In this document: positions 24,239 through 33,412 of the stretch, one piece after another
How the letters are laid out: each line of letters opens with the position of its first letter
Position numbering within the stretch: position 1 is the stretch's first letter
Assembly: GCA_013298845.1 (NCBI GenBank)
Contig: JAAFJN010000032.1
Span: 1-57,249 of the forward strand
Direction of reading: 5' to 3'
DNA length: 57,249 bases
DNA from: Chitinophagales bacterium
GTDB lineage: Bacteria > Bacteroidota > Bacteroidia > Chitinophagales > Saprospiraceae
Position numbers and translations under genes: made by a program
The notes under the pieces: model-generated
The model's input: the letters and a program-made list of their open reading frames with translations, nothing else
Told to the model about the DNA's origin: nothing
The model's database searches: none

Positions 24239-25180
24239 TTAGAGCAGATAGAATACAAGGAATACAAATACCCATACCAAATCTACAAAGTGCCAGTACA
24301 AACCGATTTTCTCAATCATTTCGTAACCATTACGGCGACTAACGTACAAACCACTGGCCGCGTTAATGGCAATAATTGCCAAGAACAATACCCCCGAAAA
24401 TACGTGGAAACCGTGGAAACCTGTGATAAAGAAGAACAATGCACCAAATGCTTTTGGTCCAAACGGAGCCTCAATGGTACGACCTGCGTCGGGGCCGCTG
24501 GTGTATTTGATTTTTGTACTTGGCAACTCTACAATATCGTGCTCTTTATTTTTGTACAAAAGCCCTTCCGCCTTCAACTCATTATTAGCATCACGGGTAA
24601 CGTGGTGCATGGTGTAGTTGTCTCCTTTTTTGAAGGAAATTGGTGAACCATCGGGATAACTGGCTTCTTTACCATCGGCCATAACGTACACACCATCGTA
24701 AGAATGGCGACCAAACGGATTTTGACGAATGGTCATATCTTCGTGTGCAATCAGGGTAGTCCATTCGTAAGCCTGGCAACCCAAGAACACAGCACCACCG
24801 AGAACGGTCATTACCATCCAGAATACAACACCGTTTTTATTTTCTCTGTGACCTTCCTGCACGGCACGAACCATCGTAACCGAACTGAAAATCAAGACGA
24901 ATGTCATAAATGTTACGAAAATCAGTGGCCAGTGCCCTTTCAGGAAAGGTGCAGTAGCAAAAACCCAATCTGGCTCGGGCCAGGTAGGCATACTGAAGCG
25001 CAAGGCACCATAAGCAATCAAAAAGCCAGCAAAGGTAAAGGCATCCGAAAGCAGGAAATACCACATCATCAATTTACCATAACTCGCTTTAAAAGGCTCT
25101 GTACCGCCTTCCCATGAACCGGTATTGTCCGAATCGTGTTCGTGTGTTTCGTGTGCGTGTTTAACAGAAGTATCTGCCAT
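24239..25180 (-). CDS. coxC: Cytochrome c oxidase subunit III (longer paralogue)
   Basis: This 313-residue polytopic membrane protein has the subunit III core (GKLMMWYFLLSDAFTFAGFLIAYG, the ending FHVFSGVLFLAIIAINA… and YWHFVDLVWVFVFLVFYL). A hydrophilic insertion of about 80 residues between helices (from about ENPFGRHSYDGVYVM to GPDAGRTIEAPFGP) makes it longer than the companion subunit III and would project from the membrane. It supports proton uptake and stability of subunit I. It is paired with a second subunit III 17 bp upstream. Confidence 0.9.
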   Translation of the reverse strand: MADTSVKHAHETHEHDSDNTGSWEGGTEPFKASYGKLMMWYFLLSDAFTFAGFLIAYGALRFSMPTWPEPDWVFATAPFLKGHWPLIFVTFMTFVLIFSSVTMVRAVQEGHRENKNGVVFWMVMTVLGGAVFLGCQAYEWTTLIAHEDMTIRQNPFGRHSYDGVYVMADGKEASYPDGSPISFKKGDNYTMHHVTRDANNELKAEGLLYKNKEHDIVELPSTKIKYTSGPDAGRTIEAPFGPKAFGALFFFITGFHGFHVFSGVLFLAIIAINAASGLYVSRRNGYEMIEKIGLYWHFVDLVWVFVFLVFYLL

Positions 25181-25197
25181 TTTGTATATTTATTTAA

Positions 25198-25776
25198 TCA
25201 AAGATTCAAAGCAAAAAAGATCACCAGATATAGCCATAAAACATCCACAAAATGCCAATATTGCACCACCAATTCAAAGCGTTGTGTGCGGCGTGGAGTG
25301 GGTTTGTAAGGCAAAAGAAAGGCGTGAATCATCGCAGTAACCAAAGTAGCGATGCCACCTAATACGTGTGCCGCGTGTACCCCGGAAATGAGATAAACAA
25401 AAGAACTGGATGGATTTACCGTAAAGGTTGCGCCCATTGCAGTCATTTGTTCCCATGCCATGTATTGAAGCACCACAAACGCAATACCTAATACAAAGGT
25501 AGCGATTAATAGCGCTTTATATCGTTTTTCATTACCTGTTTTGAAGGCTTGAAATGAATAATGTAAAGTAACACTACTCAATATAATCACCAACGTATTG
25601 AAAAAGAACAGAGAGGGAAGTTCAAACTCATACCAGTTACCGGCCGAACGGCGCACAATAAATGCACTGGTAAAAGCAGCAAACATCATAATAATACTAC
25701 CAATACCAACCCACAAAGTGAGTTTTAAAGGATGTATTTTACTCCTGTTATAATCTGTTTTTGTTATTGTACTCAT
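25198..25776 (-). CDS. Cytochrome c oxidase subunit III (short paralogue)
   Basis: This 192-residue protein has five transmembrane helices. Features of heme-copper oxidase subunit III are present: HPLKLTLWVGIGSIIMMFAAFTSAF at the start, SGVHAAHVLGGIATLV, and the end FELVVQYWHFVDVLWLYLVIFF. Two tandem subunit III genes are common in Bacteroidota oxidase loci; whether both enter one complex is unknown. Its ATG is one base from the stop of ctaB. Confidence 0.9.
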   Translation of the reverse strand: MSTITKTDYNRSKIHPLKLTLWVGIGSIIMMFAAFTSAFIVRRSAGNWYEFELPSLFFFNTLVIILSSVTLHYSFQAFKTGNEKRYKALLIATFVLGIAFVVLQYMAWEQMTAMGATFTVNPSSSFVYLISGVHAAHVLGGIATLVTAMIHAFLLPYKPTPRRTQRFELVVQYWHFVDVLWLYLVIFFALNL

Positions 25777-26688
25777 TTAGAATAATTTGTCTAGCAATAA
25801 TACAACTAATGTAATTGGTAAATGGAAAAAAGAGATAAACATCTGCCTTCTCGCCGTTGTACGATCACAATATTTGTGCAACTGCCAGCAACTATACATC
25901 CAATAACCGTTCAATAATGATAATACTATTGCCGCAATACCTCCCGTTAATCCTATCCACCACGCCCCTACTGATAAAAGTACCAGCGCTAAACAAAATA
26001 CTGCCGAAATAATACCTACTGAACTGTCTTTTTCTCCATTGACCGAAGGTAATAAACTGAATCCGGCTTTTTTATAATCTTCATCAGCCAACCACGCTAC
26101 TGCCCAAAAGTGGGGGAATTGCCAAAGAAATTGGATGGTAAACAACATTATTGCGTACATACTAATATGATGCTCAAATGCTACTGCTCCAATTACGTTG
26201 GGTAAAGCCCCGGGTATTGCACCCACCCATACTGCCAACGAAGAATAACGCTTCATGGGCGTATAAATAAACGCGTAACTTATCAACGACAACGTACCCA
26301 AAAAACCGGATATGGGGTTAAAAATGGATAAAATACTGATCCCGATTAACGCCATTAACCCCGCCAAAAGAACCGCCGTGGATACACTCATTCTGCCAGT
26401 TGCCAAGGGACGATTAGCCGTTCTTTGCATTTGGCGGTCATAATCCCGTTCTAAAACCTGATTTAAGGCATTTGCGGCCCCGGTTACTAAAAAACCACCG
26501 AGCGCTACCAATATTACAGCAAGCCAATTAAAATTGGTACCTGCTACAATGAAATAAGACATGACTGCGGAAAATAACACCAACAATGTCAGGCGAAATT
26601 TTACCAACAAGCCAAAATCAGTAAACGCTGTCTTATAGGCCCCCGTAATACCATCGGCTATATTGCCGGTTATCTCCTTGCGCTCCAT
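25777..26688 (-). CDS. ctaB: Heme O synthase (protoheme IX farnesyltransferase)
   Basis: This UbiA-family membrane prenyltransferase adds a farnesyl group to heme B to make heme O, the precursor of heme A for the oxidase. At 303 residues with about nine helices it has the family length. The first Asp-rich motif is NALNQVLERDYDRQMQRTANRPL (N-x3-D-x3-D type), and the second is LADEDYKKAGFSLLP. Its place between subunits I and III fits supply of heme A to the same complex. No ctaA is in the window. Confidence 0.95.
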   Translation of the reverse strand: MERKEITGNIADGITGAYKTAFTDFGLLVKFRLTLLVLFSAVMSYFIVAGTNFNWLAVILVALGGFLVTGAANALNQVLERDYDRQMQRTANRPLATGRMSVSTAVLLAGLMALIGISILSIFNPISGFLGTLSLISYAFIYTPMKRYSSLAVWVGAIPGALPNVIGAVAFEHHISMYAIMLFTIQFLWQFPHFWAVAWLADEDYKKAGFSLLPSVNGEKDSSVGIISAVFCLALVLLSVGAWWIGLTGGIAAIVLSLLNGYWMYSCWQLHKYCDRTTARRQMFISFFHLPITLVVLLLDKLF

Positions 26689-26731
26689 TCAATGTGTGAG
26701 AATGAACGTGATAGTTGTTTATGATAAAAGT

Positions 26732-26764
26732 GGTATGCGAATAAATGTCTTCTATTCGCATACC
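26732..26764 (-). terminator. Hairpin after oxidase subunit I
   Basis: GGTATGCGAATA (26732-26743) and TATTCGCATACC (26753-26764) are perfect 12-bp arms with a 9-nt loop, 15 bp downstream of the subunit I stop. On the minus strand only a weak T-stretch follows (ACTTTTAT), so it is more likely an attenuator or mRNA 3' stabiliser than a full stop. Confidence 0.65.
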
Positions 26765-26778
26765 CATCCTTTTTATAA

Positions 26779-28635
26779 TTAGTGACCGTGGTCGTTTTCT
26801 CCGTTCTTCAACGGAATATATTGAGGAATGAAATCTTCTCCCCCTTTACCGTAGTCGTATGCCCAACGCTGTACTGTTGGGATATTTCCAGGCCAGTTAC
26901 CGTGACCTGCTTCAATTGGAGTTGTCCATTCCAATGTTGTTGCACCCCAAGGGTTTTTAGTCGTCATCTTCTTACCGCTAAAGATAGAATAGAAGAAGTT
27001 GATGATGAATAAAATTTGGAGGAAGAACACCACAATTGCAGCAACGGTGATAAACTTGTTCAAATCAGTGAAGTGTTTGAATGCATCGAAAGAAGCACCC
27101 ATATCGTAGTAACGACGTGGAACACCCGCCATACCAGTGTAGTGCATTGGCCAGAAAATGGCGTAAGCACCAATCATTGTACCCCAGAAGTGGATTTTAC
27201 CCAATGTTTCGTTCATAAAGCGACCGAACATTTTGGGGAACCAGTGATATACACCCGCAAACATACCAAAAAACGCCGCAATACCCATTACAATGTGGAA
27301 GTGGGCAATTACGAAATAAGTATCGTGTAACTGAATGTCAATGGCAGAGTTACCCAAGAAGATACCCGTCAAACCACCAGAGATAAACATGGACACAAAA
27401 CCAACGCTGAACAAACTAGCCGAATTGAACCGGAAGTTAGAACCGTAGATCGTGGAAATCCAGTTAAACACTTTTACCGCCGATGGTACCGCAATAATCA
27501 ACGTGAATACCACGAAGAAGTTACTGATAAACGGATTCAGACCAGACATGAACATGTGGTGTGCCCAAACGATAAACGAAAGGAAACCAATGGCCAAGAT
27601 GGAGAATACCATCGCGCGATAACCAAAGATTGGCTTGCGAGCATTTACAGACAGTACTTCTGAAACAATACCCATCGCGGGCAAAATGATAATGTATACC
27701 TCCGGGTGACCCAAGAACCAGAACAAGTGCTGGAACAAAATTGGACTACCACCAACGCGGTCGAGTACTTGGCCACCAACAACAATTTCATTTAGGTAAA
27801 ATGAAGTTCCAAGGCTGCGATCAAGCATCAATAACAACAAACCAGAAAAGAGAACCGGGAATGACAATACACCAAGAATAGCCGTCACAAAGAACGCCCA
27901 AATGGTCATTGGCATACGCCAAAGGTTCATTCCCTTTGTACGCATATTCAACACCGTTGTGATGTAATTAATACCACCCAAAAGAGCCGATACTACGAAC
28001 AACGACATCGCCACGATCCAAAGTGTCATACCAGTGGCCGAACCATCGGAGGCCTGCGGTAAAGCACTTAATGGAGGATAAGCCGTCCAGCCACCCGAGA
28101 ATGGCCCCGTACTCAGGAACAAGGAGAAAAACATTACTACACCAGCCAAGAAAAATGCCCAATAAGAAAAGGCATTTAACAATGGTGATGCCATATCACG
28201 GGCACCAATTTGTAATGGAATAAGCAAATTGGAAAACGTTCCGCTAAGACCGGCAGTCAATACAAAGAATACGATGATTGTACCGTGCATCGTTACCAAA
28301 GCGTAATAAAACTCTGGATCCAAGCGACCGATACCAGCCTCGTTTACGGTAATCCACTTACCCAAAAGTGGTTTCAACCAAGCCATATCCGCTTCCGGGA
28401 AACCCAATTGAAGACGGAAAATAATGGACATAGCAGCACCAATGAACGCCCAGAAAATACCAGTCATCAAAAACTGGCGGGCAATCATTTTGTGGTCCAT
28501 AGTGAACACGTAGTGCGTCAGGAAATTGGACTGAAACTTATCGCCATGATGGTGTTCATGGAAATGGTCGTTAAAACCATATTCGCGCGTAAGTTGATCC
28601 TCAAGCGTTTCGACAGCATTTATTGTATGTGTCAT
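26779..28635 (-). CDS. coxA: Cytochrome c oxidase subunit I
   Basis: This catalytic subunit reduces oxygen to water at the heme a3-CuB site and pumps protons. At 618 residues it is predicted to have 12 helices. Ligand motifs are visible: the low-spin heme histidine in YYALVTMHGTIIVFF, WFLGHPEVYIIILPAMG for CuB with the Tyr-linked histidine, SFIVWAHHMFMSGLNPF, and the heme a3/a histidines in FVIAHFHIVMG. This E-x-x-x pattern (GHPEVY) marks an A-type oxidase. A His-rich N-terminal start (HFHEHHHGDKFQ) and a long C-terminal tail are present. Confidence 0.97.
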   Translation of the reverse strand: MTHTINAVETLEDQLTREYGFNDHFHEHHHGDKFQSNFLTHYVFTMDHKMIARQFLMTGIFWAFIGAAMSIIFRLQLGFPEADMAWLKPLLGKWITVNEAGIGRLDPEFYYALVTMHGTIIVFFVLTAGLSGTFSNLLIPLQIGARDMASPLLNAFSYWAFFLAGVVMFFSLFLSTGPFSGGWTAYPPLSALPQASDGSATGMTLWIVAMSLFVVSALLGGINYITTVLNMRTKGMNLWRMPMTIWAFFVTAILGVLSFPVLFSGLLLLMLDRSLGTSFYLNEIVVGGQVLDRVGGSPILFQHLFWFLGHPEVYIIILPAMGIVSEVLSVNARKPIFGYRAMVFSILAIGFLSFIVWAHHMFMSGLNPFISNFFVVFTLIIAVPSAVKVFNWISTIYGSNFRFNSASLFSVGFVSMFISGGLTGIFLGNSAIDIQLHDTYFVIAHFHIVMGIAAFFGMFAGVYHWFPKMFGRFMNETLGKIHFWGTMIGAYAIFWPMHYTGMAGVPRRYYDMGASFDAFKHFTDLNKFITVAAIVVFFLQILFIINFFYSIFSGKKMTTKNPWGATTLEWTTPIEAGHGNWPGNIPTVQRWAYDYGKGGEDFIPQYIPLKNGENDHGH

Positions 28636-28701
28636 ATCAGAAGTATTGATAGATATATAGTTATGCGGGACTATACCCTTCTTAATATTAAAATTGTGTA
28701 A

Positions 28702-30237
28702 TTAACTTGCAGGTTCGGCCGTTGGTAATTGGTTCAACACGTTAAACTCTACCCGACGATTTTTACGACGACCGGCTGGTTTCTCGTTTGACTCCGCGGG
28801 TTCAGTATCGCCTAAACCAGCAGAACGCAGGCGACCGGCAGATACGCCACGCGTTGTTAAGTAATTAACAACAGAAGCCGCGCGTTGTTTGGACAATTCC
28901 AAATTAGCCGCTGAATCACCCACATTGTCTGTATGGCCATTCACCGAAATATTTAACGAGGGGAACTTGGTCAATACATTTACCAAAGCGTCCAACTCAT
29001 ACTTACTATCGGCAGTCAAAGTAGCAGAGCCCGTAGTAAAGTGAATATTATCCAAACGAATGGCTTTTTCGGCCGGTGCTTCAGATTCACCCGCTGCTTT
29101 TACGTCATCCGTGAGTTTTTTCTCAATAGCCGCGGCTTCGATGGGCAATGTTTGTTCCCAGAATGGGTCTTCATTTTCCTTGCCATCTTTATTGTGGATT
29201 TGAGTCAGGTAAAAAGACTCCTGCGTTTTTGCCCATGCTTCATACTCTTCGGGAGAAACCACCCGGAAGATACGACGCATTGAATAGTGGCCTTTACCAC
29301 AAAGTTCAGCGCAAGCCAACTCATACTCAAATTTTTCCCAACGTTTTGGACCAGTTGGATCAGCCGGATCATACGGCTCGTTCCACTCTGGATATTTGCG
29401 CAACTCCTGACGCATTTCACTCGTTGTTTTGATTGGAGTGAATACGAAATAAGTTGGCATACCGGGTACTGCGTCCATTTTCACGCGGAAGTGCGGAAGA
29501 TAGAAATTGTGCAGTACATCTTTAGCAATGATACGCACACGAACTTTTTTGCCCACTGGCAAATACAATTCCTGCGCGGGTACAATGTCATCCCAGTTTT
29601 TTGCGTCGCGGAAATCCTGACCTAACTGGTTATTACCCGTTGTTAACTTGTAATCGCGGGTACCCAATTTACCGTCAGCACCCGGGTAACGAATAATCCA
29701 GTTGAACTGTTGACCAGTTGCCTCAATTTCGATGTGCTCTTCACCATCGGCTACGTCAGCCATTACCTGATTCCAGGCATTAAGACCACGTACAACGAGG
29801 AAAGTCATTACGATAGCGGGGATAGCCGTCCACCAAATTTCGAGACGATCGTCGTGCGAGATAAATTGCGCCTTGCGGCCCTCTTTGTAACGATACTTGA
29901 AGGCAAACCAGAATAAAGCAATGTGCGTCAACACAAATACAATACCCGTAAAGAACAAGGTAACATTAAAGAGACTATCCAACACACTACCGTGTGCAGA
30001 TGCAGACTCCAATGGGCCATAGCCCAACATAACATTGCGCATACGGTAGGCTGATACACATACAGCAACCAAAAAGACGACCATAAATACAAGGCCAATC
30101 CAGGCATTCCATTTACTGTTATCTTTAAGTGTTTCGCGTTCGCCTTTAATCTGCGCGGTTAACTCCGTAACCTTACCAATCTGTACGAGAACGACAGAGA
30201 TAAGGATAATACAAAGAAGAATAATTATAGCAGTCAT
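28702..30237 (-). CDS. coxB: Cytochrome c oxidase subunit II fused to a C-terminal OmpA domain
   Basis: This 511-residue protein binds the CuA centre that receives electrons from cytochrome c. Helices lie at about residues 1-20, 47-66, 90-113 and 133-150, so there is an extra N-terminal helix. The periplasmic cupredoxin domain has His243 (VLHNFYLPHF) and the CuA loop CAELCGKGHYSM (Cys309, Cys313, His317, Met320). A linker (about 355-392) leads to an OmpA-type domain (about 393-500): IHFTTGSATL, NGHTDNVGDSAANLELSKQR and GRRKNRRVEF carry the conserved peptidoglycan-binding Asp and Arg. The fusion is continuous without any frame break. It lies between actF and coxA, so an ACIII-oxidase complex could be tethered to the cell wall. 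Confidence 0.95.
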   Translation of the reverse strand: MTAIIILLCIILISVVLVQIGKVTELTAQIKGERETLKDNSKWNAWIGLVFMVVFLVAVCVSAYRMRNVMLGYGPLESASAHGSVLDSLFNVTLFFTGIVFVLTHIALFWFAFKYRYKEGRKAQFISHDDRLEIWWTAIPAIVMTFLVVRGLNAWNQVMADVADGEEHIEIEATGQQFNWIIRYPGADGKLGTRDYKLTTGNNQLGQDFRDAKNWDDIVPAQELYLPVGKKVRVRIIAKDVLHNFYLPHFRVKMDAVPGMPTYFVFTPIKTTSEMRQELRKYPEWNEPYDPADPTGPKRWEKFEYELACAELCGKGHYSMRRIFRVVSPEEYEAWAKTQESFYLTQIHNKDGKENEDPFWEQTLPIEAAAIEKKLTDDVKAAGESEAPAEKAIRLDNIHFTTGSATLTADSKYELDALVNVLTKFPSLNISVNGHTDNVGDSAANLELSKQRAASVVNYLTTRGVSAGRLRSAGLGDTEPAESNEKPAGRRKNRRVEFNVLNQLPTAEPAS

Positions 30238-30331
30238 TACTGTTTAACTTTTTGTGCGATTATAACCCCAAAGATATGGGTAGTGTTTTCAAAAATGTAC
30301 CTATTGGGATAATGCTTAGAATGATTCTAAA

Positions 30332-31909
30332 TTAATGGTGGTCGTGTCCGGCCTTATCATCTTGCTCGCTTTCGATCAAAGCGCCCGTTTCGTGGTGCAA
30401 ACTCTCTTCCAAATAAGGATCGCGCCAAGGAATTAAAGAGGCTTTCTCCAAATTTTTGAAGAAAAAGAACAAAAACAAAGACAAGAAACCAATCATAATA
30501 CCCAACTCTTCTAGACCCGGGAAAGAATAACCGATTTTGAATGCTTTACTTGGGTCAACAGCACCATGTTCGCCATGCGCGTCGGCACCGTGCGCTTCTT
30601 CAGCGTGAGGAGCGGCCTTTTCAGCAGTAGTGGCTGCTGCGGTAGTGGCGTCATGCGTTGCACTGTGTGTGGTATCGGTCGCAGCGTGTGTTGCACCTTC
30701 TGAATGCGCGGCGTGTGTATCGGCAGTGTGACCAGCCGCATCCGTTGCATGTTCGGTTGCAGCCGGAGCAGCATGCGTATCATGAGCGGGTGCAGCACTG
30801 TGGGAGGTAGAATGACCGGCCTGCATTTCAGTAGCGTGGTGTGCCGCACTGCGCGCACCTGGCTTGATCATGTAGAAAAAGTCCCACCAGTGACCAAAGA
30901 ATACGATACATGCCACAAAGAACATTGTACCGAACTTACGCTTAGTATCATTACGCATCAGGATAAAGAAAGGCGTAACGAAATTGAGCAACAAGTTACC
31001 CCAAAACAGCACCGGATAAAAGTTCATCCGCTCTTTGAAATAAACCGTTTCCTCACCGTTGTTAGCGTACCAAATCAACATGAATTGGTCAAACCAAAGG
31101 TAAGTCCAAAATACGCTGATACCGAAAAGGAATTTACCCACATCGTGAAGGTGATCGCGGGATACATACTCCAGATAACCGATTGACTTGAGGTAAATGA
31201 TCAAAATAACGGTCATAGACAACGCGCCAAGCAGCATGGAAATCATAGAATACCAAGCAAACATGGTGCTGTACCAGTGAGAGTCAATTGACATCACAGA
31301 TTGCCAAATGAACACACACACCAAAAAGCCGATAATTGGCAAAAATGATGCGGCCCAACGGCGCTGTACTTTATAATAATCCAATGACGGCGTTTCGTTT
31401 GTATCCTGTTCAATGGAATTATTGCGAATTTTAACGGCCCAAAAATACCAAAGTGCCAAGAAGCCTACTGTACCAACAGTGTACCAAACGGGGTTCAAAA
31501 AACCCACTTTACCGGCAATAATACGGTCGTATGTAGCAGAGCCAACTTCCGCAATGCCGGGGGTATTCCAGTGATAAAGGTGATTTAGGTGCCCCCATAC
31601 ACTAATAACCATCACGGTCATCAGCACGATACCAACTACGATAAACATCGCCATGGACTCCCAAATACGTTTGATAGCGGTCATCCAACCACCGAACGCT
31701 GTAATTTGGGCGCACATGAAAGCCAACGCCATGAAGGAAATACCTGTGAAATAAACGGAATTGTGCAGGAAATTACTCCAAAAACGGGTATGATAAGCAT
31801 CATCACCGAAGAAGGTAAGCACAAGGCAAACTAATCCCAAAGCCATACCTGCAAAGAGGACGGTTTTGGTTTTGCCTGCAAACTCAAACTGAGTATTCGT
31901 GATATTCAT
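30332..31909 (-). CDS. actF: Alternative complex III subunit ActF with His-rich insert
   Basis: This 525-residue integral membrane subunit of the quinol:cytochrome c oxidoreductase has about ten helices, a paralogue-like partner of ActC in the ACIII core. Family-like stretches include FWSNFLHNSVYFTGI and WGHLNHLYHW near the N-terminus and FLFGISVFWTYLWFDQFMLIWYAN. Between about residues 350 and 455 is a low-complexity insert of A, T, H and D with 17 histidines in about 95 residues, just before the last helix. The C-terminus also ends AGHDHH. Such an insert is unusual and could bind metal. Upstream is actE, downstream coxB. Confidence 0.93.
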   Translation of the reverse strand: MNITNTQFEFAGKTKTVLFAGMALGLVCLVLTFFGDDAYHTRFWSNFLHNSVYFTGISFMALAFMCAQITAFGGWMTAIKRIWESMAMFIVVGIVLMTVMVISVWGHLNHLYHWNTPGIAEVGSATYDRIIAGKVGFLNPVWYTVGTVGFLALWYFWAVKIRNNSIEQDTNETPSLDYYKVQRRWAASFLPIIGFLVCVFIWQSVMSIDSHWYSTMFAWYSMISMLLGALSMTVILIIYLKSIGYLEYVSRDHLHDVGKFLFGISVFWTYLWFDQFMLIWYANNGEETVYFKERMNFYPVLFWGNLLLNFVTPFFILMRNDTKRKFGTMFFVACIVFFGHWWDFFYMIKPGARSAAHHATEMQAGHSTSHSAAPAHDTHAAPAATEHATDAAGHTADTHAAHSEGATHAATDTTHSATHDATTAAATTAEKAAPHAEEAHGADAHGEHGAVDPSKAFKIGYSFPGLEELGIMIGFLSLFLFFFFKNLEKASLIPWRDPYLEESLHHETGALIESEQDDKAGHDHH

Positions 31910-31967
31910 ATACTTAGGCCGGTATTTTGCCGGATAATTTTACAGTTAAAGAATTCGGTTTCGAACG

Positions 31968-32774
31968 TTATTTTGAAGGTGCGTGTGGAGCAGGTGCAAC
32001 GGTTGCAGCCACTGCTTTAGCGGGCTTTTCAATGCTATTTAATGCATTTTCTTTTTCATTGTAAGCAACACCTTTGGCTTTAGCCTGCAATGAACGGATG
32101 TAGTGCATTACCTGCCAACGCTCTTCAAAAGACAATTTATCAGAGTACCCGCCCATTACGTTTTTACCGTAAATCATGGCGAAGTAGTAACGTCCGTTAC
32201 CGGCTGCTACCATATCATCAGCGATGAGGTTCTTGGGTTGTGCCGGGTATTTGCTATCGGGCATGGTTACCAACCAACCCTGGCCGTCTCCTTTGTCACC
32301 GTGGCAAATGCCACAGTAAGTATCGTACAGCGGCTTAGCACGTTCCAGACCGGCAGTAGTAATTGGGAATGGATTGGCTACCATTTCCTGCTCACAACGC
32401 AAACGGTCTTCTTCCGTGTTGGCATAATAAAATGGCGCTTCACCATTTACCGGAGCAGAAATAGCGTTTGACGCATTTTTGCCGCGGATAGCGTCCAATG
32501 CCGAAGCATCCGTGTAATATACGCCAGTAGCACCACGTGCAATTGTTCCTGGAACTTTAGCACGAGGCTGAGAAAGTACCGCTTTAGTAAACGAACTTTC
32601 TTTATCCCAGTGATTGTGCTCATAAGCCGAATATACATTTGACTCATAAGACACCGGATGCGCCATATCTGGCATATACTCATGGCCGGTTTTGTTCTTC
32701 CCTGCCGGAGAGCATAACGAGAACATCAATGCGAAAAAAGCGATTGCGGTTAAAGCACCGATTATATATTTCAT
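31968..32774 (-). CDS. actE: Alternative complex III monoheme cytochrome c subunit ActE
   Basis: This 268-residue periplasmic cytochrome c has one heme site, CGICHGDKGDGQGW (near residue 150), and a downstream methionine in KNVMGGYSDKLSFEERWQVMHYIRSLQ as probable sixth ligand. The N-terminus has a hydrophobic stretch ending in FSLCSPAG, consistent with the lipid-anchored cysteine known for ActE, though the lipobox is not perfect. It carries electrons from ActA toward the oxidase. The alanine/proline-rich tail (ATVAPAPHAPSK) is probably disordered. Confidence 0.92.
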   Translation of the reverse strand: MKYIIGALTAIAFFALMFSLCSPAGKNKTGHEYMPDMAHPVSYESNVYSAYEHNHWDKESSFTKAVLSQPRAKVPGTIARGATGVYYTDASALDAIRGKNASNAISAPVNGEAPFYYANTEEDRLRCEQEMVANPFPITTAGLERAKPLYDTYCGICHGDKGDGQGWLVTMPDSKYPAQPKNLIADDMVAAGNGRYYFAMIYGKNVMGGYSDKLSFEERWQVMHYIRSLQAKAKGVAYNEKENALNSIEKPAKAVAATVAPAPHAPSK

Positions 32775-32829
32775 CTTAAATATTGTAATATTAGTACAAT
32801 GATTGGATACTCAAGAAAAAATGAGTACC

Positions 32830-33360
32830 TTAAATAGTCTTTACATTTACCTCGTCGGCACCTGTCTTGCTAAAGAAAGAGCGGTATTTTTCAACCGTAC
32901 TGTCATCGGCTTCCGTAACATCGTAAGCCAAACAAAACTTGTTATCCGTGATACGATTATCCAATGATTTTGCTTTGACACCGGGCCACAAACCGCAGAT
33001 GGTATAAAACGTAAGCGTCATACCCCACGCTGCAAAAAGCACCGTCAACTCAAATGTAATTGGAATAAATGCTGGTACCGACCAATATGGTTTACCACCA
33101 AACACAATCGGCCAGTCGCGGGTAAATACCCAGGACATCAAACCGAAAGCGAAAGAAGCACCAATAGCGCCGTATGTAAAACCCAACTGGTGTAAACGGC
33201 TTTCTTTCAACCCCAAGATAGGGTCAAGACCGTGCACTGGAAAGGGCGTATATACGTCCATAATGTCTAAGTGATCCGAATTGGCGGCTTTAACAGCCTT
33301 CTTCAAATCTTCCTCGTCGTTGTAAAGTCCGTACAGAACTTTTGTAGTTTCGGAAGCCAT
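32830..33360 (-). CDS. actD: Alternative complex III subunit ActD (DUF3341)
   Basis: This 176-residue protein is a DUF3341 protein with a cytoplasmic ferredoxin-like part (VLYGLYNDEEDLKKAVKAA, DVYTPFPVHGLD) and two membrane helices (LGFTYGAIGASFAFGLMSW and ITFELTVLFAAWGMTLTFY). The C-terminal FCLAYDVTEADD is typical. It is a structural subunit beside ActC in the complex. It is flanked by actC and actE at 52- and 55-bp spacing. Confidence 0.93.
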   Translation of the reverse strand: MASETTKVLYGLYNDEEDLKKAVKAANSDHLDIMDVYTPFPVHGLDPILGLKESRLHQLGFTYGAIGASFAFGLMSWVFTRDWPIVFGGKPYWSVPAFIPITFELTVLFAAWGMTLTFYTICGLWPGVKAKSLDNRITDNKFCLAYDVTEADDSTVEKYRSFFSKTGADEVNVKTI

Positions 33361-33412
33361 TTATATATAGTAAATTATTGTTAAAGAATAAGTTTTACAG
33401 CAATTGCAGAAA

